This document shows, in pieces, positions 51,943-59,936 of a stretch of 64,000 nucleotides of DNA. Numbering within the stretch: the stretch's first letter is position 1; each line of letters begins with the position of its first letter. The DNA comes from Zhihengliuella alba (GTDB lineage: Bacteria; Actinomycetota; Actinomycetes; Actinomycetales; Micrococcaceae), in NCBI RefSeq assembly GCF_039538765.1, contig NZ_BAABCJ010000001.1, forward strand, positions 930,001-994,000. Direction: 5' to 3'. The position numbers and the translations under genes are program-made. Below the pieces are notes generated by a model, which was given only the letters and a program-made list of their open reading frames with translations, was not told where the DNA came from and made no database searches.

Positions 51943-52177
51943 TGACTGCCTCCTTCGCTTCGTCACGCGTAAGCCCAATTTGCCGCATCAGATACTGCTT
52001 GACAAGACCGCCAGCAATCTCCTTGCCAGCATGGAATGCGAAGACGATCTGTGGGCGACCCTCACAACTCATAACGTCGTGGGAGCCCTTACCCTTCCCG
52101 GTGGACCTGTAGCCAAGTCCTTCGACGATGCGCCGAAGCTTCTTGGCGTCCATAGACGGGAAGTCACTGCTACCCAT
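51932..52177 (-). CDS. hicA: HicA-type mRNA interferase toxin
   Basis: This 81-residue small basic protein has a double-stranded-RNA-binding-like fold of the HicA/YcfA family. The pattern is SMDAKKLRRIVEGLGYRS, then GKGKGSHDVMS with the catalytic His33, then IVFAFHAGKEIAGGLVKQYL. HicA cleaves mRNA when its antitoxin is lost. The ATG at 52177 is preceded by GGGGGAGG about 12 bases upstream; longer frames upstream have no family support. The downstream partner overlaps it. The local base composition is less GC-rich than the flanks, consistent with horizontal gain. Confidence 0.82.
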   Translation of the reverse strand: MGSSDFPSMDAKKLRRIVEGLGYRSTGKGKGSHDVMSCEGRPQIVFAFHAGKEIAGGLVKQYLMRQIGLTRDEAKEAVSGK

Positions 52178-52420
52178 GTACCGGCTGCCTCCCCCAACAG
52201 ACGTCGCGTGACTTCGCAAACATAGCATCCGTACCTGTGCGTCTCCGCATCGCGTACAGATTTGGTGACTCATGGGCGATCTGGGAATCCGGTGTCTGTT
52301 GCCGTGAGGATGCTTCGGCCGGACGAGCGGATGGGAGTTAGGATGCAAGCCAGCGGGCCAGTCCGCGCGCTACCGGGCCGCGGCGAGGCCGCCGAGCTCT
52401 CCGCCGCTAGGCTGGAGACC

Positions 52421-53674
52421 ATGGCTTCCACCCCCGCCGCCGAGCAGTCGACCGAGAACCTCATGCCGGTCCTGTCCCCCGAGGGCTTCGGCCTCCTGTC
52501 CTCCCTGGCACCCGAGGCAGCGGCCACCGATCGCGCCGCCCTCGAGCTCAACCTCTCTCTCCGGAAGACGGGCCATGACCCGGAAGTCGTCACCGCCGTC
52601 GTGCACCAGGCGCGACTGCGCGCCCTGGCGAAGACCAAGCTGGGGCCGTTCGCCGAGCACATGATCCTCACGCGGGCCGGGCTGGAGCAGGCGACGCGGA
52701 TGAACGTCGCCGCCCTGCACGCGCGGCGGTACGTGGAGGCCGGGTTCACCCGGGTCGCGGACCTTGGGTGCGGCCTCGGCTCCGACGCGATGGCGATGGC
52801 GTCGCTGGAGCTCGACGTGACCGCCGTTGAACTCGACGAGACGACGGCCGCCGCCGCCACCATGAACCTCATGCCCTGGCCGAACGCGCGGGTGGTCAAC
52901 GCCGATGCGGAGGGCTTCGACGTCTCCGGCTTCGACGCCGTCTGGCTGGATCCGGCACGGCGGACCACCACGACGTCCGGCACGTCGCGGATCTTCGACC
53001 CCGAGGCGTTCAGCCCGCCGCTGTCCTTCGTGGAGGCGCTCGCGGACGCCGGCAAGCCGGTCGGCGTGAAGCTGGGGCCGGGCATCCCGCACGAGTCGGT
53101 GCCCGCGGACTGCGAGGCGCAGTGGGTGTCGGTCGGCGGCGCGGTAACCGAGGCGACCCTGTGGTTCGGCAGTCTCCGGCGCAACGGGGTCCGCCGGGCC
53201 GCGCTGGTGGTCGGCGGGCACGGGGCGGCGGAGCTGACGTCGGAGACCGACGCGGCCGAGGCGGCCCGGGCGCGCGGGACCCGGCCCACCGGCGACGTGG
53301 AGGGCTACCTGTACGAGCCGGACGGCGCCGTGATCCGGGCCGGCCTGGTGGAGCAGGTGGTGGATGCCGTGGGCGGGCACCTGCTGGATCCGCACATCGC
53401 GTACTTCTGTGCGCCCGAGGCCGTGGAGACGCCGTTCGCCCGCGCCTACCGCGTCCTCGACGTGAAGCCGTACAACGTCAAAGCGCTGCGGGCGTGGGTC
53501 AAGGCCGCCGGGATCGGCGTGCTGGACATCAAGAAGCGCGGCCTGGACGTCACGCCGGAGGAGCTGCGGCGGGTGCTGCTGGCCGGCGCGGGCAAGAAGG
53601 CGAAGAAGAAGGCGACTCTGGTGCTGACGCGGATCGGCGACTCCCGCTACGCGATCGAGGTCGAGCCGGTCTGA
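52421..53674 (+). CDS. THUMP-like class I SAM methyltransferase
   Basis: This 417-residue methyltransferase has an N-terminal helical part, a Rossmann core with motif I RVADLGCGLGSDAMAMAS and motif IV FDAVWLDPARRTT, and a C-terminal THUMP-like domain (KPYNVKALRAWVKAAGIGVL, IKKRGLDVTPEELRRVLL). The DPAR variant of motif IV suggests a nucleic-acid target, probably RNA, but the substrate is not known. I chose the ATG at 52421 with GGAG nine bases before it, over an in-frame start at 52262 that adds residues unlike the family. Confidence 0.88.
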   Translation: MASTPAAEQSTENLMPVLSPEGFGLLSSLAPEAAATDRAALELNLSLRKTGHDPEVVTAVVHQARLRALAKTKLGPFAEHMILTRAGLEQATRMNVAALHARRYVEAGFTRVADLGCGLGSDAMAMASLELDVTAVELDETTAAAATMNLMPWPNARVVNADAEGFDVSGFDAVWLDPARRTTTTSGTSRIFDPEAFSPPLSFVEALADAGKPVGVKLGPGIPHESVPADCEAQWVSVGGAVTEATLWFGSLRRNGVRRAALVVGGHGAAELTSETDAAEAARARGTRPTGDVEGYLYEPDGAVIRAGLVEQVVDAVGGHLLDPHIAYFCAPEAVETPFARAYRVLDVKPYNVKALRAWVKAAGIGVLDIKKRGLDVTPEELRRVLLAGAGKKAKKKATLVLTRIGDSRYAIEVEPV

Positions 53675-53847
53675 AGCTCCGCGGGGTGCTTGCCGCTTCG
53701 CCTCGGAGGGCCCGCGGCGTGCTGACTCAGCACGCTACTGCGCGCGAGTGAGCACTTCGGCACGCACTTGGCGCTGCATCGGGTGCTCACGGCGCACCTG
53801 GCGGGCCGACCCGTGCTGGACACGCACCTCGCGGCCCAGGATCCTGA

Positions 53848-54816
53848 TCAGGCCGTCGACGGCAGCCGGGCCCCGCGACGGACGAAGGCCAGACGCAGCC
53901 GCTCGAAGAACTCCGCCTCGCCGCGCGCCGTGAGGATCGCCCCGTCCGCGCGGACCGTGATCCAGTCGATCGCCTCAAGCGCGTGATCGCGCCTGATGTC
54001 CTTCGTCATCTGGGGGCCGTCACGGTGATGGGCACCCTCGTACTGGACCGCGATCCGAAAGTCAGGGAAGGCGAGGTCCGGCCTCACGAAACGGCCGGGA
54101 GCGACCTCGATCCGCGGGTTCACCGCCGGCTCCGGCCAGCCGCGCCGGACGATGCGCAGGCGCACGAGGCTCTCCATGGGAGAGTCGACGCCTTCGCGGA
54201 TCATGCCCAGCGCACGGCGCGCTCCCTTCCGGCCGCGGAACGTGGGGCGCCGGACCAGGACGTCCTCGATCCGGTCACGCGTGGTCAACGGATTCCGGCC
54301 CACCACACCGCTCGGCCGCTGCGGACCGTCCGCGCGTTGCAGCAAGGCGTCCCCGGCTGCCACCAACTGCTCGACGTCCAGCCCCAGGCCGGCCAGCTCG
54401 GTCCAGCACCATTCGGGCGACACCAGGCGGATGCCATCGACGACCCGGAGGTCGGCGCGTGTCGCCTGGCTCCGGTGTCCCCGCACGTTTCGATTGCGAA
54501 GCACCGCTGTCTCAGGTCCCAGCCGGCTCAGATGCACGGGGAGGATGCCGGAGAGCTGCGGCGGGAGCCACAGCCCCCAGGCCCGGGCCGCCGACGAGTG
54601 ACTCACGAACTCATCAGCGGTCCCGGGACAGAAAGCGCGGAGCAGGTCCAGATGGTCGGGCTGCGCGTCAGCGAGGGCGAAGACGCCGCGCGCCACGCAG
54701 ACGAAGTGCCGGCCCTGCAGCTGCCGGCGCGTGAGCCCGAGTTCGCGCGCCTGGCTGGCGGGGAAGACGCTCGGCAGGCGCATGAGTGCCTTGGTCAGGG
54801 TGTCATCCGTCGGCAT
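53848..54816 (-). CDS. DUF559/Vsr-like protein with AbiEi-type N-terminus
   Basis: This 322-residue protein is of a type common in Micrococcales. The N-terminus resembles AbiEi-type winged-helix domains (SQARELGLTRRQLQGRHFVC, VARGVFAL). The C-terminus is a Vsr/DUF559-like fold: PMESLVRLRIVRRGWPEPAV, RPDLAFPDFRIAVQYEGAHH and a DIRRDHALEAIDWITVRADG helix-strand. The Glu and Asp positions for metal binding are kept (PDLAFPDF, QYEGAHH). The start ATG at 54816 has CAGGATGG upstream; an in-frame ATG at 54930 is less likely. Whether it acts as a nuclease is unknown. Confidence 0.7.
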   Translation of the reverse strand: MPTDDTLTKALMRLPSVFPASQARELGLTRRQLQGRHFVCVARGVFALADAQPDHLDLLRAFCPGTADEFVSHSSAARAWGLWLPPQLSGILPVHLSRLGPETAVLRNRNVRGHRSQATRADLRVVDGIRLVSPEWCWTELAGLGLDVEQLVAAGDALLQRADGPQRPSGVVGRNPLTTRDRIEDVLVRRPTFRGRKGARRALGMIREGVDSPMESLVRLRIVRRGWPEPAVNPRIEVAPGRFVRPDLAFPDFRIAVQYEGAHHRDGPQMTKDIRRDHALEAIDWITVRADGAILTARGEAEFFERLRLAFVRRGARLPSTA

Positions 54817-55140
54817 GGTGCCATCCTGCCCGAACGGAAGCAGCAGGCAGCCGTTGTCCACAGGCCGGGCCGCCCTGGGGTAGGCCATAGAGGCCCCTTC
54901 CCTCGACCCGGGAGAGCCGCGACGGCGCATTCCAGCACCTCATGACCCCCGACGTGCCATGCCAGCACGCATTTCGGCCTCTAAAACGTGCTCAAGCGGC
55001 CCCTAGCAGAGGCAAGGGTGCTGAAACCGCACTTCGCGCACGCCGAGGTGCTGAATCCGCACTTCGCGCACGCCGAGGTGCTGAATCCGCACTTCGCGCG
55101 CGCCGAGGTGCTGAGGGCACCCCGCGACGCCGCCGGGTGG
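54817..55140. other. Intergenic region with tandem repeats
   Basis: These 324 bp hold the promoter region of the DUF559-type gene and a 30-bp tandem repeat. No gene is supported. Sequence resembling the repeat unit (GCACTTCGGCACGCACTTGG) also occurs near 53754, on the other side of that gene. Confidence 0.55.
55021..55110. repeat. 30-bp tandem repeat, three copies
   Basis: Three 30-bp units at 55021-55050, 55051-55080 and 55081-55110 differ only at positions 6 and 20. Each starts CTGAAACCGCACTTCGCGCA or CTGAATCCGCACTTCGCGC and ends CGCCGAGGTG. The array stands 30 bp from the stop of the minus-strand shikimate-dehydrogenase-like gene. Confidence 0.88.
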
Positions 55141-55953
55141 CTACGCCTCCGAGCGCATGAACTCCTCGGCCGCCGCGACCTGCTCGTCGGTCGGCGTGAT
55201 CCCCGTGTAGAGGACGAACTGCTCCAGCGCCTGCAGCGTCATCACCTCGGCGCCCGTGATGACGCGCTTGCCGGCGCCCCGGGCGGCCCGGATCAGCGGT
55301 GTCTCGGCCGGCACCGCGATCACGTCGAAGACCACCTCCGCCCGGCCGATCTGCTCCTCGGTGAAGGACAGCTGGCCCTCCCCGTCGCCGCCGTCCATGC
55401 CGACCGGCGTCACGTTCACCAGCATGGTCGCGGCCTCCGGCGCGTCCGCCGCGTACGCGAAGCCGTACTGCTCGGCGAGCGCGCGGCCCCGCTCCTCGTT
55501 GCGCGCCACCACGGTGACGTCGCCGAAGCCGGCGCTCTTCAGGGCCGCGACCGTCGCCTTGGCCATACCGCCGGAGCCGCGCACCGCCACGGAGAGGCCC
55601 TGGTCCAGGTCCTGCACCAGCTGGGCCACGGCCAGGAAGTCGGTGTTGTAGGCGGTGAGCACGCCGTCGTCGTTGACGATGGTGTTGACGGACTCGATCG
55701 CCGCCGCGGACTCCGTCATGTGGTCCACCAGGCGGATCACGTCCTCCTTGTGCGGCATGGACACCGCGCAGCCGCGGATGCCGAGTCCGCGCACGCCGGC
55801 GATCGCCTGCTCGAGGTCCGTGGGCCGGAACGCCTTGTAGATCCAGTTGAGGCCGAGCTGCTCGTACAGGTGGTTGTGGAAGCGCGTGCCGTTGTTGCTG
55901 GGACGCGCCGACAGCGAGATGCAGAGGGTCATGTCCTTGTTCAGAATGGGCAT
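55141..55953 (-). CDS. Shikimate-dehydrogenase-like protein (SdhL/HI0607 type)
   Basis: This 270-residue oxidoreductase belongs to the shikimate dehydrogenase superfamily but matches the Haemophilus HI0607 (SdhL) branch rather than AroE: LCISLSARPSNNGTRFHNHL, GLNWIYKAFRPTDLEQAIAG and LGIRGCAVSMPHKEDVI. The substrate-site Lys and Asp are in MPHKE and AYNTDF. The NADP-binding loop reads VRGSGGMAKATVAALKSAG. SdhL enzymes reduce dehydroshikimate poorly and their true substrate is uncertain. Its start is 20 bp from the stop of the GH3 gene, which is on the same strand. Confidence 0.88.
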   Translation of the reverse strand: MPILNKDMTLCISLSARPSNNGTRFHNHLYEQLGLNWIYKAFRPTDLEQAIAGVRGLGIRGCAVSMPHKEDVIRLVDHMTESAAAIESVNTIVNDDGVLTAYNTDFLAVAQLVQDLDQGLSVAVRGSGGMAKATVAALKSAGFGDVTVVARNEERGRALAEQYGFAYAADAPEAATMLVNVTPVGMDGGDGEGQLSFTEEQIGRAEVVFDVIAVPAETPLIRAARGAGKRVITGAEVMTLQALEQFVLYTGITPTDEQVAAAEEFMRSEA

Positions 55954-55973
55954 GGCCTCAGGCTATCGCGGGG

Positions 55974-57941
55974 TCAGCAGCCCGTGCCCGTCGGGTACTC
56001 CCCCACGTCGACGGGGAGCGCTCCGGGGGCCTCGGCGTCGCCGGTGAGCACGTCGACCACCGAGGCGAAGGACTCCTCCGTCCGGCCGAAGAGCGCCACC
56101 TTGGCGCTGCTCGCCGCGGACTCGGCCAGCGGCCATGGCGCGTCGAGGGTGACGACGACGTCGCCGCTCGCCGCCCGTGCCCCCGTGCCCAGGAGCGTGA
56201 CGACGTCGCCGCCGCCCACCTGCAGGCCGGCCTCCTGCGCGGCGTCGGTCAGACGCGCCCGGTCCTGGGCGTTGCCGCCGACGATCTGGATCGAGTCGCC
56301 CACCAGGGGCTCCCCGCACTGGCCGTCGACGACGGTGACGGCCGCTGCGGCGATCTCCGCGGCGACCGGCCGGCTGTCCGGGGCGGCCTCGGAGCCCGCG
56401 GGCTCGGAGGCAGCGGACCCGGAGGCCGCAGAGCCGGGGACAGCAGAGCCGGGTGCGGCCGCATCGGCAGGAGCGTCCGAGCCGGCGGGCTCGTCGCCGC
56501 CTTCCTGCGGCGCAGCGGCGTCAGAGGCACCGTGGGTGCTGGCCGGCGGCCCCTGGTCCTCGCCCTCGCCCCGGGCGAGCCCCTCCTGCCACATCATGAG
56601 GGCCACCACGCGGGTGGCCGCCTCGTCGAGCCGCTCCTGCGGGACGGTGCCGTCCTCCACGGCCGCGACGATCGCCGCGTGCGACCGGGCCACGTCCGGC
56701 GGCATGAGGAGCAGGTCGGCCCCGGCGGCGAGCGCGTTGACGGCCGGGTCGCCGGGCGTCTCGGCGAGCGCGCCCATGTTCAGCGCGTCGGTCACGGCGA
56801 CGCCCTCGAAGCCGATGCCGGCGTCCGGGTCGCGCAGGACGTCGTAGGCCGCCGCCGAGAGCGACGCCGGCACGCCGGGGTCCACCGCGGTCACGGCGAT
56901 GTGCCCCATCATGACCACCGGGGCGCCGGTCTCCTCGCCCAGCCGGCCCTGCGCTTCGCCGGGCCCGCCGCCCGGTTCGCCGCCGGATTCGCCGTCGGCC
57001 CCGGTGCCCGACGCCTCGCCCGTGCCCTCGGCCCCCGCTCCCCCGCCGGGGACGCCTGCGCGGAACGGACCCCAGTCCCGCTCGCGCAGCTCCTCGAGGC
57101 TGGCCTCCTGCACGGGCAGGCCGACGTGCGAGTCCGTGGTGACGGATCCGTGCCCCGGAAAGTGCTTCAGGGTCGGCAGGACGCCGGCGGCCAGGGAGCC
57201 GTCCACGGCGGCGAGCGCGTGCTCGGCCACCAGTGCGGGATCGGAGCCGTAGGACCGCGCCCCGATGACCGGGTCCTGCGGGCCGGCGGTGACGTCCGCG
57301 TCCGGCGAGAAGTTCATGGTGAAGCCCAGCACGCCCAGGTCGGTGGCCATCGCCTGCTGCGCGCGGGCGGTGAGCTCCGGGTCGTCCGCGGCGCCGAAGG
57401 CCATCGGAACGGGCCACTCGGTCAGGGGTGCGCGGAGCCGCGCGACGGTCCCGCCCTCCTGGTCCACGCCGACGATGGCCGGCCAGTCGCGTCCGGAGGC
57501 CGCGTGGAGCGCGTGGGTGGTCGCCGTGAGGGCTTCGGTGTCCACGCCGTCCCGGTTCTGCGGCACGTTGTCCCCCATGATGATGCTCCCGCCGAGGTGG
57601 AGCTGCTCGGCGAGCGCGATCGCCCGGTCCGGGTCGGTGCCGGAGTAGAACTGGACCAGGACCTGTCCGGCCTTCTCCTCGGCGGTCATCCCGGAGACCG
57701 CGGCGCCGGCTTCCTCGAGCGTCGACTCGAGGGGGCCCCAGGAGGTACGGGGCGGGGCCGGGGCGGGCGCGTCGGGGGTCGCCTCCGGCGCGGTACCGGA
57801 TCCGGAGGGCGAAGACTGCGGCGGTGCCAGCACCGAGCACCCGGCCAGCAGCGCCGCCGCGGTCACCGCAGCCGCCGCCGCCAGCAGGCTCCGGGGGAAT
57901 CGTGCGGACGGTTCCGGGGATCTTTCAGACAGCTGTGGCAC
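55974..57941 (-). CDS. GH3 beta-N-acetylhexosaminidase-like lipoprotein (NagZ type)
   Basis: This 655-residue exported lipoprotein (lipobox ALLAGC, Cys35) has a GH3 TIM barrel. The NagZ signature KHFPGHGSVTTDSHVGLP supplies the His-Asp pair and VAVTDALNMGAL the nucleophile Asp. The GVDQEGGTVARL block is also canonical. A Gly/Glu/Thr-rich insertion of about 45 residues interrupts the barrel after FRAGVPGG, and an Ala/Gly/Ser-rich linker joins the barrel to a GH3 C-terminal domain ending PVDVGEYPTGTGC. Peptidoglycan recycling outside the membrane is likely. The GTG start at 57941 has no clear ribosome site and may be leaderless. Confidence 0.87.
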   Translation of the reverse strand: MPQLSERSPEPSARFPRSLLAAAAAVTAAALLAGCSVLAPPQSSPSGSGTAPEATPDAPAPAPPRTSWGPLESTLEEAGAAVSGMTAEEKAGQVLVQFYSGTDPDRAIALAEQLHLGGSIIMGDNVPQNRDGVDTEALTATTHALHAASGRDWPAIVGVDQEGGTVARLRAPLTEWPVPMAFGAADDPELTARAQQAMATDLGVLGFTMNFSPDADVTAGPQDPVIGARSYGSDPALVAEHALAAVDGSLAAGVLPTLKHFPGHGSVTTDSHVGLPVQEASLEELRERDWGPFRAGVPGGGAGAEGTGEASGTGADGESGGEPGGGPGEAQGRLGEETGAPVVMMGHIAVTAVDPGVPASLSAAAYDVLRDPDAGIGFEGVAVTDALNMGALAETPGDPAVNALAAGADLLLMPPDVARSHAAIVAAVEDGTVPQERLDEAATRVVALMMWQEGLARGEGEDQGPPASTHGASDAAAPQEGGDEPAGSDAPADAAAPGSAVPGSAASGSAASEPAGSEAAPDSRPVAAEIAAAAVTVVDGQCGEPLVGDSIQIVGGNAQDRARLTDAAQEAGLQVGGGDVVTLLGTGARAASGDVVVTLDAPWPLAESAASSAKVALFGRTEESFASVVDVLTGDAEAPGALPVDVGEYPTGTGC

Positions 57942-58029
57942 GTTGACAGGGTATCGCGCACCTAGAATTGTGGTCTGGCCCGTTCTCAGCGGGCTGCGGC
58001 CGTCCGGCCCCGACGCAAGGAGCACACCA

Positions 58030-59172
58030 GTGGAGATCAGTTTCGCGAAGTCGGAGCAGTCGACCCTCGGCATCGAGTGGGAGATCGCGCTGGTGGACCG
58101 GGAGACCGGCGAGATGCGCTCGGTGGCCAACGAGGTCCTGCGCGGGGTGCGCGAGCAGCACGGCGGGCTCGCCGAGGACCAAGAGCACCCGCACGTCACG
58201 CAGGAGCTGATGCTGAACACGGTGGAGCTCGTCACCGGCGTGTGCCACACGGTGGACGAGGCACGGCTGCAGCTGAGCAAGACCCTCGACGACATCCGCG
58301 GGATCACCGATCCCATGGGCGTGGAGCTGTACTGCGCGGGCAGCCACCCGTTCTCCGAGGCGCGCCGGCAGCCGGTGACGGACAAGGAGCGCTACGCCAA
58401 GCTGATCGACCGCACCCAGTGGTGGGGCCAGCAGATGGCGATCTACGGGGTGCACGTGCACGTGGGCCTGGACCGCCGCTCGAAGGCCCTGCCCATCACC
58501 GACGGGCTCATCAACTACCAGCCGCACTTCCTGGCGCTGACGGCGTCGAGCCCGTTCTGGGGCGGTGAGGACACCGGCTACGCGTCGCAGCGCTCCCTGA
58601 TCTTCCAGCAGCTCCCCACCGCCGGCATCCCCTACCACTTCGAGACGTGGGAGGGACTGGAGCATTACGTGGGCGACATGGTCCACACCGGGATCATCGA
58701 TGACATCTCCGAGCTGCGCTGGGACGTGCGTCCGGTGCCGCGCTTCGGCACGGTGGAGATGCGCATCTGCGACGGGCTGAGCAGCACCCGCGACGTGGCC
58801 GCGATCGCCGCGCTGACGCAGTGCCTGGTGCATGAAATGTCCACGGCGCTGGACAACGGGTGGGCCATCCCCGTCATGCCGCCGTGGTTCCGCGTGGAGA
58901 ACAAGTGGCGGGCGGCCCGCTACGGCCTGGACTCCATCATCATCCTGGACAAGGAGGGCAACGAGGCCCTCGTGACGGACGAGCTGTACCGGATCCTGGA
59001 CCGGCTGGAGCCGATCGCCAAGGAGCTGGGCTGCTCGGACGAGCTCGCGGACATCGAGCGGATCATCAAGGGCGGCGCCGGCTACCAGTGGCAGCGCAAG
59101 GTGGCGGCGGAGAACTCCGGCGACCTGCACGCCGTGGTCGCGGACAACATCCAGCGCATGCGCCTGGCCTAG
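58030..59172 (+). CDS. YbdK-family carboxylate-amine ligase (GCS2)
   Basis: This 380-residue protein has the glutamate-cysteine ligase type 2 fold. Motifs are TLGIEWEIALVDRETGEM, THxV-like HPHVTQELMLNTVELVTGVC, GVHVHVGLDRRSKALPI and ATP-site residues in FGTVEMRICDGLSSTRDVAA. Family members show weak gamma-glutamyl-cysteine ligase activity. Actinobacteria of this group use mycothiol, so a glutathione role is doubtful and the substrate is open. The GTG start at 58030 follows AAGGAG. It is divergent from the GH3 gene, 88 bp away. Confidence 0.9.
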   Translation: MEISFAKSEQSTLGIEWEIALVDRETGEMRSVANEVLRGVREQHGGLAEDQEHPHVTQELMLNTVELVTGVCHTVDEARLQLSKTLDDIRGITDPMGVELYCAGSHPFSEARRQPVTDKERYAKLIDRTQWWGQQMAIYGVHVHVGLDRRSKALPITDGLINYQPHFLALTASSPFWGGEDTGYASQRSLIFQQLPTAGIPYHFETWEGLEHYVGDMVHTGIIDDISELRWDVRPVPRFGTVEMRICDGLSSTRDVAAIAALTQCLVHEMSTALDNGWAIPVMPPWFRVENKWRAARYGLDSIIILDKEGNEALVTDELYRILDRLEPIAKELGCSDELADIERIIKGGAGYQWQRKVAAENSGDLHAVVADNIQRMRLA

Positions 59173-59210
59173 GCCAGAGGGACAGTTCGATCTTCATCGG
59201 GGGAAATCGC

Positions 59211-59801
59211 ATGATCCGACTGCTGACCGTCTGCACGGGCAACATCTGCCGCTCGCCGTTCGCGCACCTGTACCTGAAGCACCACCTGGAGCGGGTCTCT
59301 CCGGGGAACTTCGAGGTCGCCAGCGCGGGGACCTACGGGCTGGCCGGCAACGCCATGGACGAGCGCGCCGCCGCGAAGCTCGTCGCCAGCGGCGTGGAGC
59401 CGGGCGAGTTCGTGGCGCGCCGGCTGAACGAGAAGCTGTTGAAGGACCCGGACTTCGTCCTCACGCTCGCCGAGGAGCACCGGGAGGCCGTGGTCGCCGC
59501 GGCGCCGCGGATGCTCAAGCGCGCGTTCACGGTCCGCGAGTTCGCCCTGGTGCTGCGGCGGATCTCGGAGCGCGACGCCGAGCGGATCCCGGCCGGCGCC
59601 GATCAGGCCGAGGCCCGCTGGAAGGCCGTGTTCCGCCTCGCGGCGCTGCACCGCTCCGAGGTGCGATCGCAGGCGGGCGGGGACCTCGACGTGGTGGATC
59701 CCTACCGGCGCGAGGACTCCGTGTACGACCAGATGACGGAGCAGCTGCTGCCGGCCCTGGAGGAGATCGTCGCGTTCGAGGAGGCCGCCGCCTCCCGCTG
59801 A
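59211..59801 (+). CDS. Low-molecular-weight protein-tyrosine phosphatase (Wzb-like)
   Basis: This 196-residue phosphatase has the P-loop VCTGNICRSP (Cys8 nucleophile, Arg14) at the N-terminus and the general-acid Asp163 in DVVDPYRR. It is longer than the 150-residue family norm because of an insertion at about 105-150. It ends 136 bp from the end of a convergent BY-kinase gene and is probably its cognate phosphatase in surface polysaccharide control. GGGGGAAA precedes the ATG; the upstream ligase gene lies 38 bp away on the same strand. Confidence 0.92.
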   Translation: MIRLLTVCTGNICRSPFAHLYLKHHLERVSPGNFEVASAGTYGLAGNAMDERAAAKLVASGVEPGEFVARRLNEKLLKDPDFVLTLAEEHREAVVAAAPRMLKRAFTVREFALVLRRISERDAERIPAGADQAEARWKAVFRLAALHRSEVRSQAGGDLDVVDPYRREDSVYDQMTEQLLPALEEIVAFEEAAASR

Positions 59802-59863
59802 CCCGCTACGCCGGTGCCGGTGCCGGCGCCGGAACGGGAGCGAGACTCAGCCCGAGCCCCAGA

Positions 59864-59908
59864 GATCAGCAAAGGCCAGTCGCCCATGGCGACTGGCCTT
59901 TGCTGATC
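59864..59908. terminator. Perfect bidirectional terminator between phosphatase and kinase genes
   Basis: The 21-bp arm at 59864-59884 starts GATCAGCAAAGGCCAGT and is the exact reverse complement of 59888-59908, with only CAT between. AAAGG and CCTTT lie within the stem. It lies between the two convergent stops. Confidence 0.82.
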
Positions 59909-59936
59909 GTGACCGGGCAGGGCCCGGGCCGCGTGA

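Noticed and set aside
55021..55110. Possible CRISPR array
   Set aside because: The units are directly adjacent with no spacers and no cas gene lies nearby.
54942..55160. A small + strand frame reading the 30-bp repeat as protein (repeats of ESALRARRGA)
   Set aside because: The repeat unit being a multiple of three keeps several frames open; there is no start signal and the frame runs into the end of the dehydrogenase-like gene.
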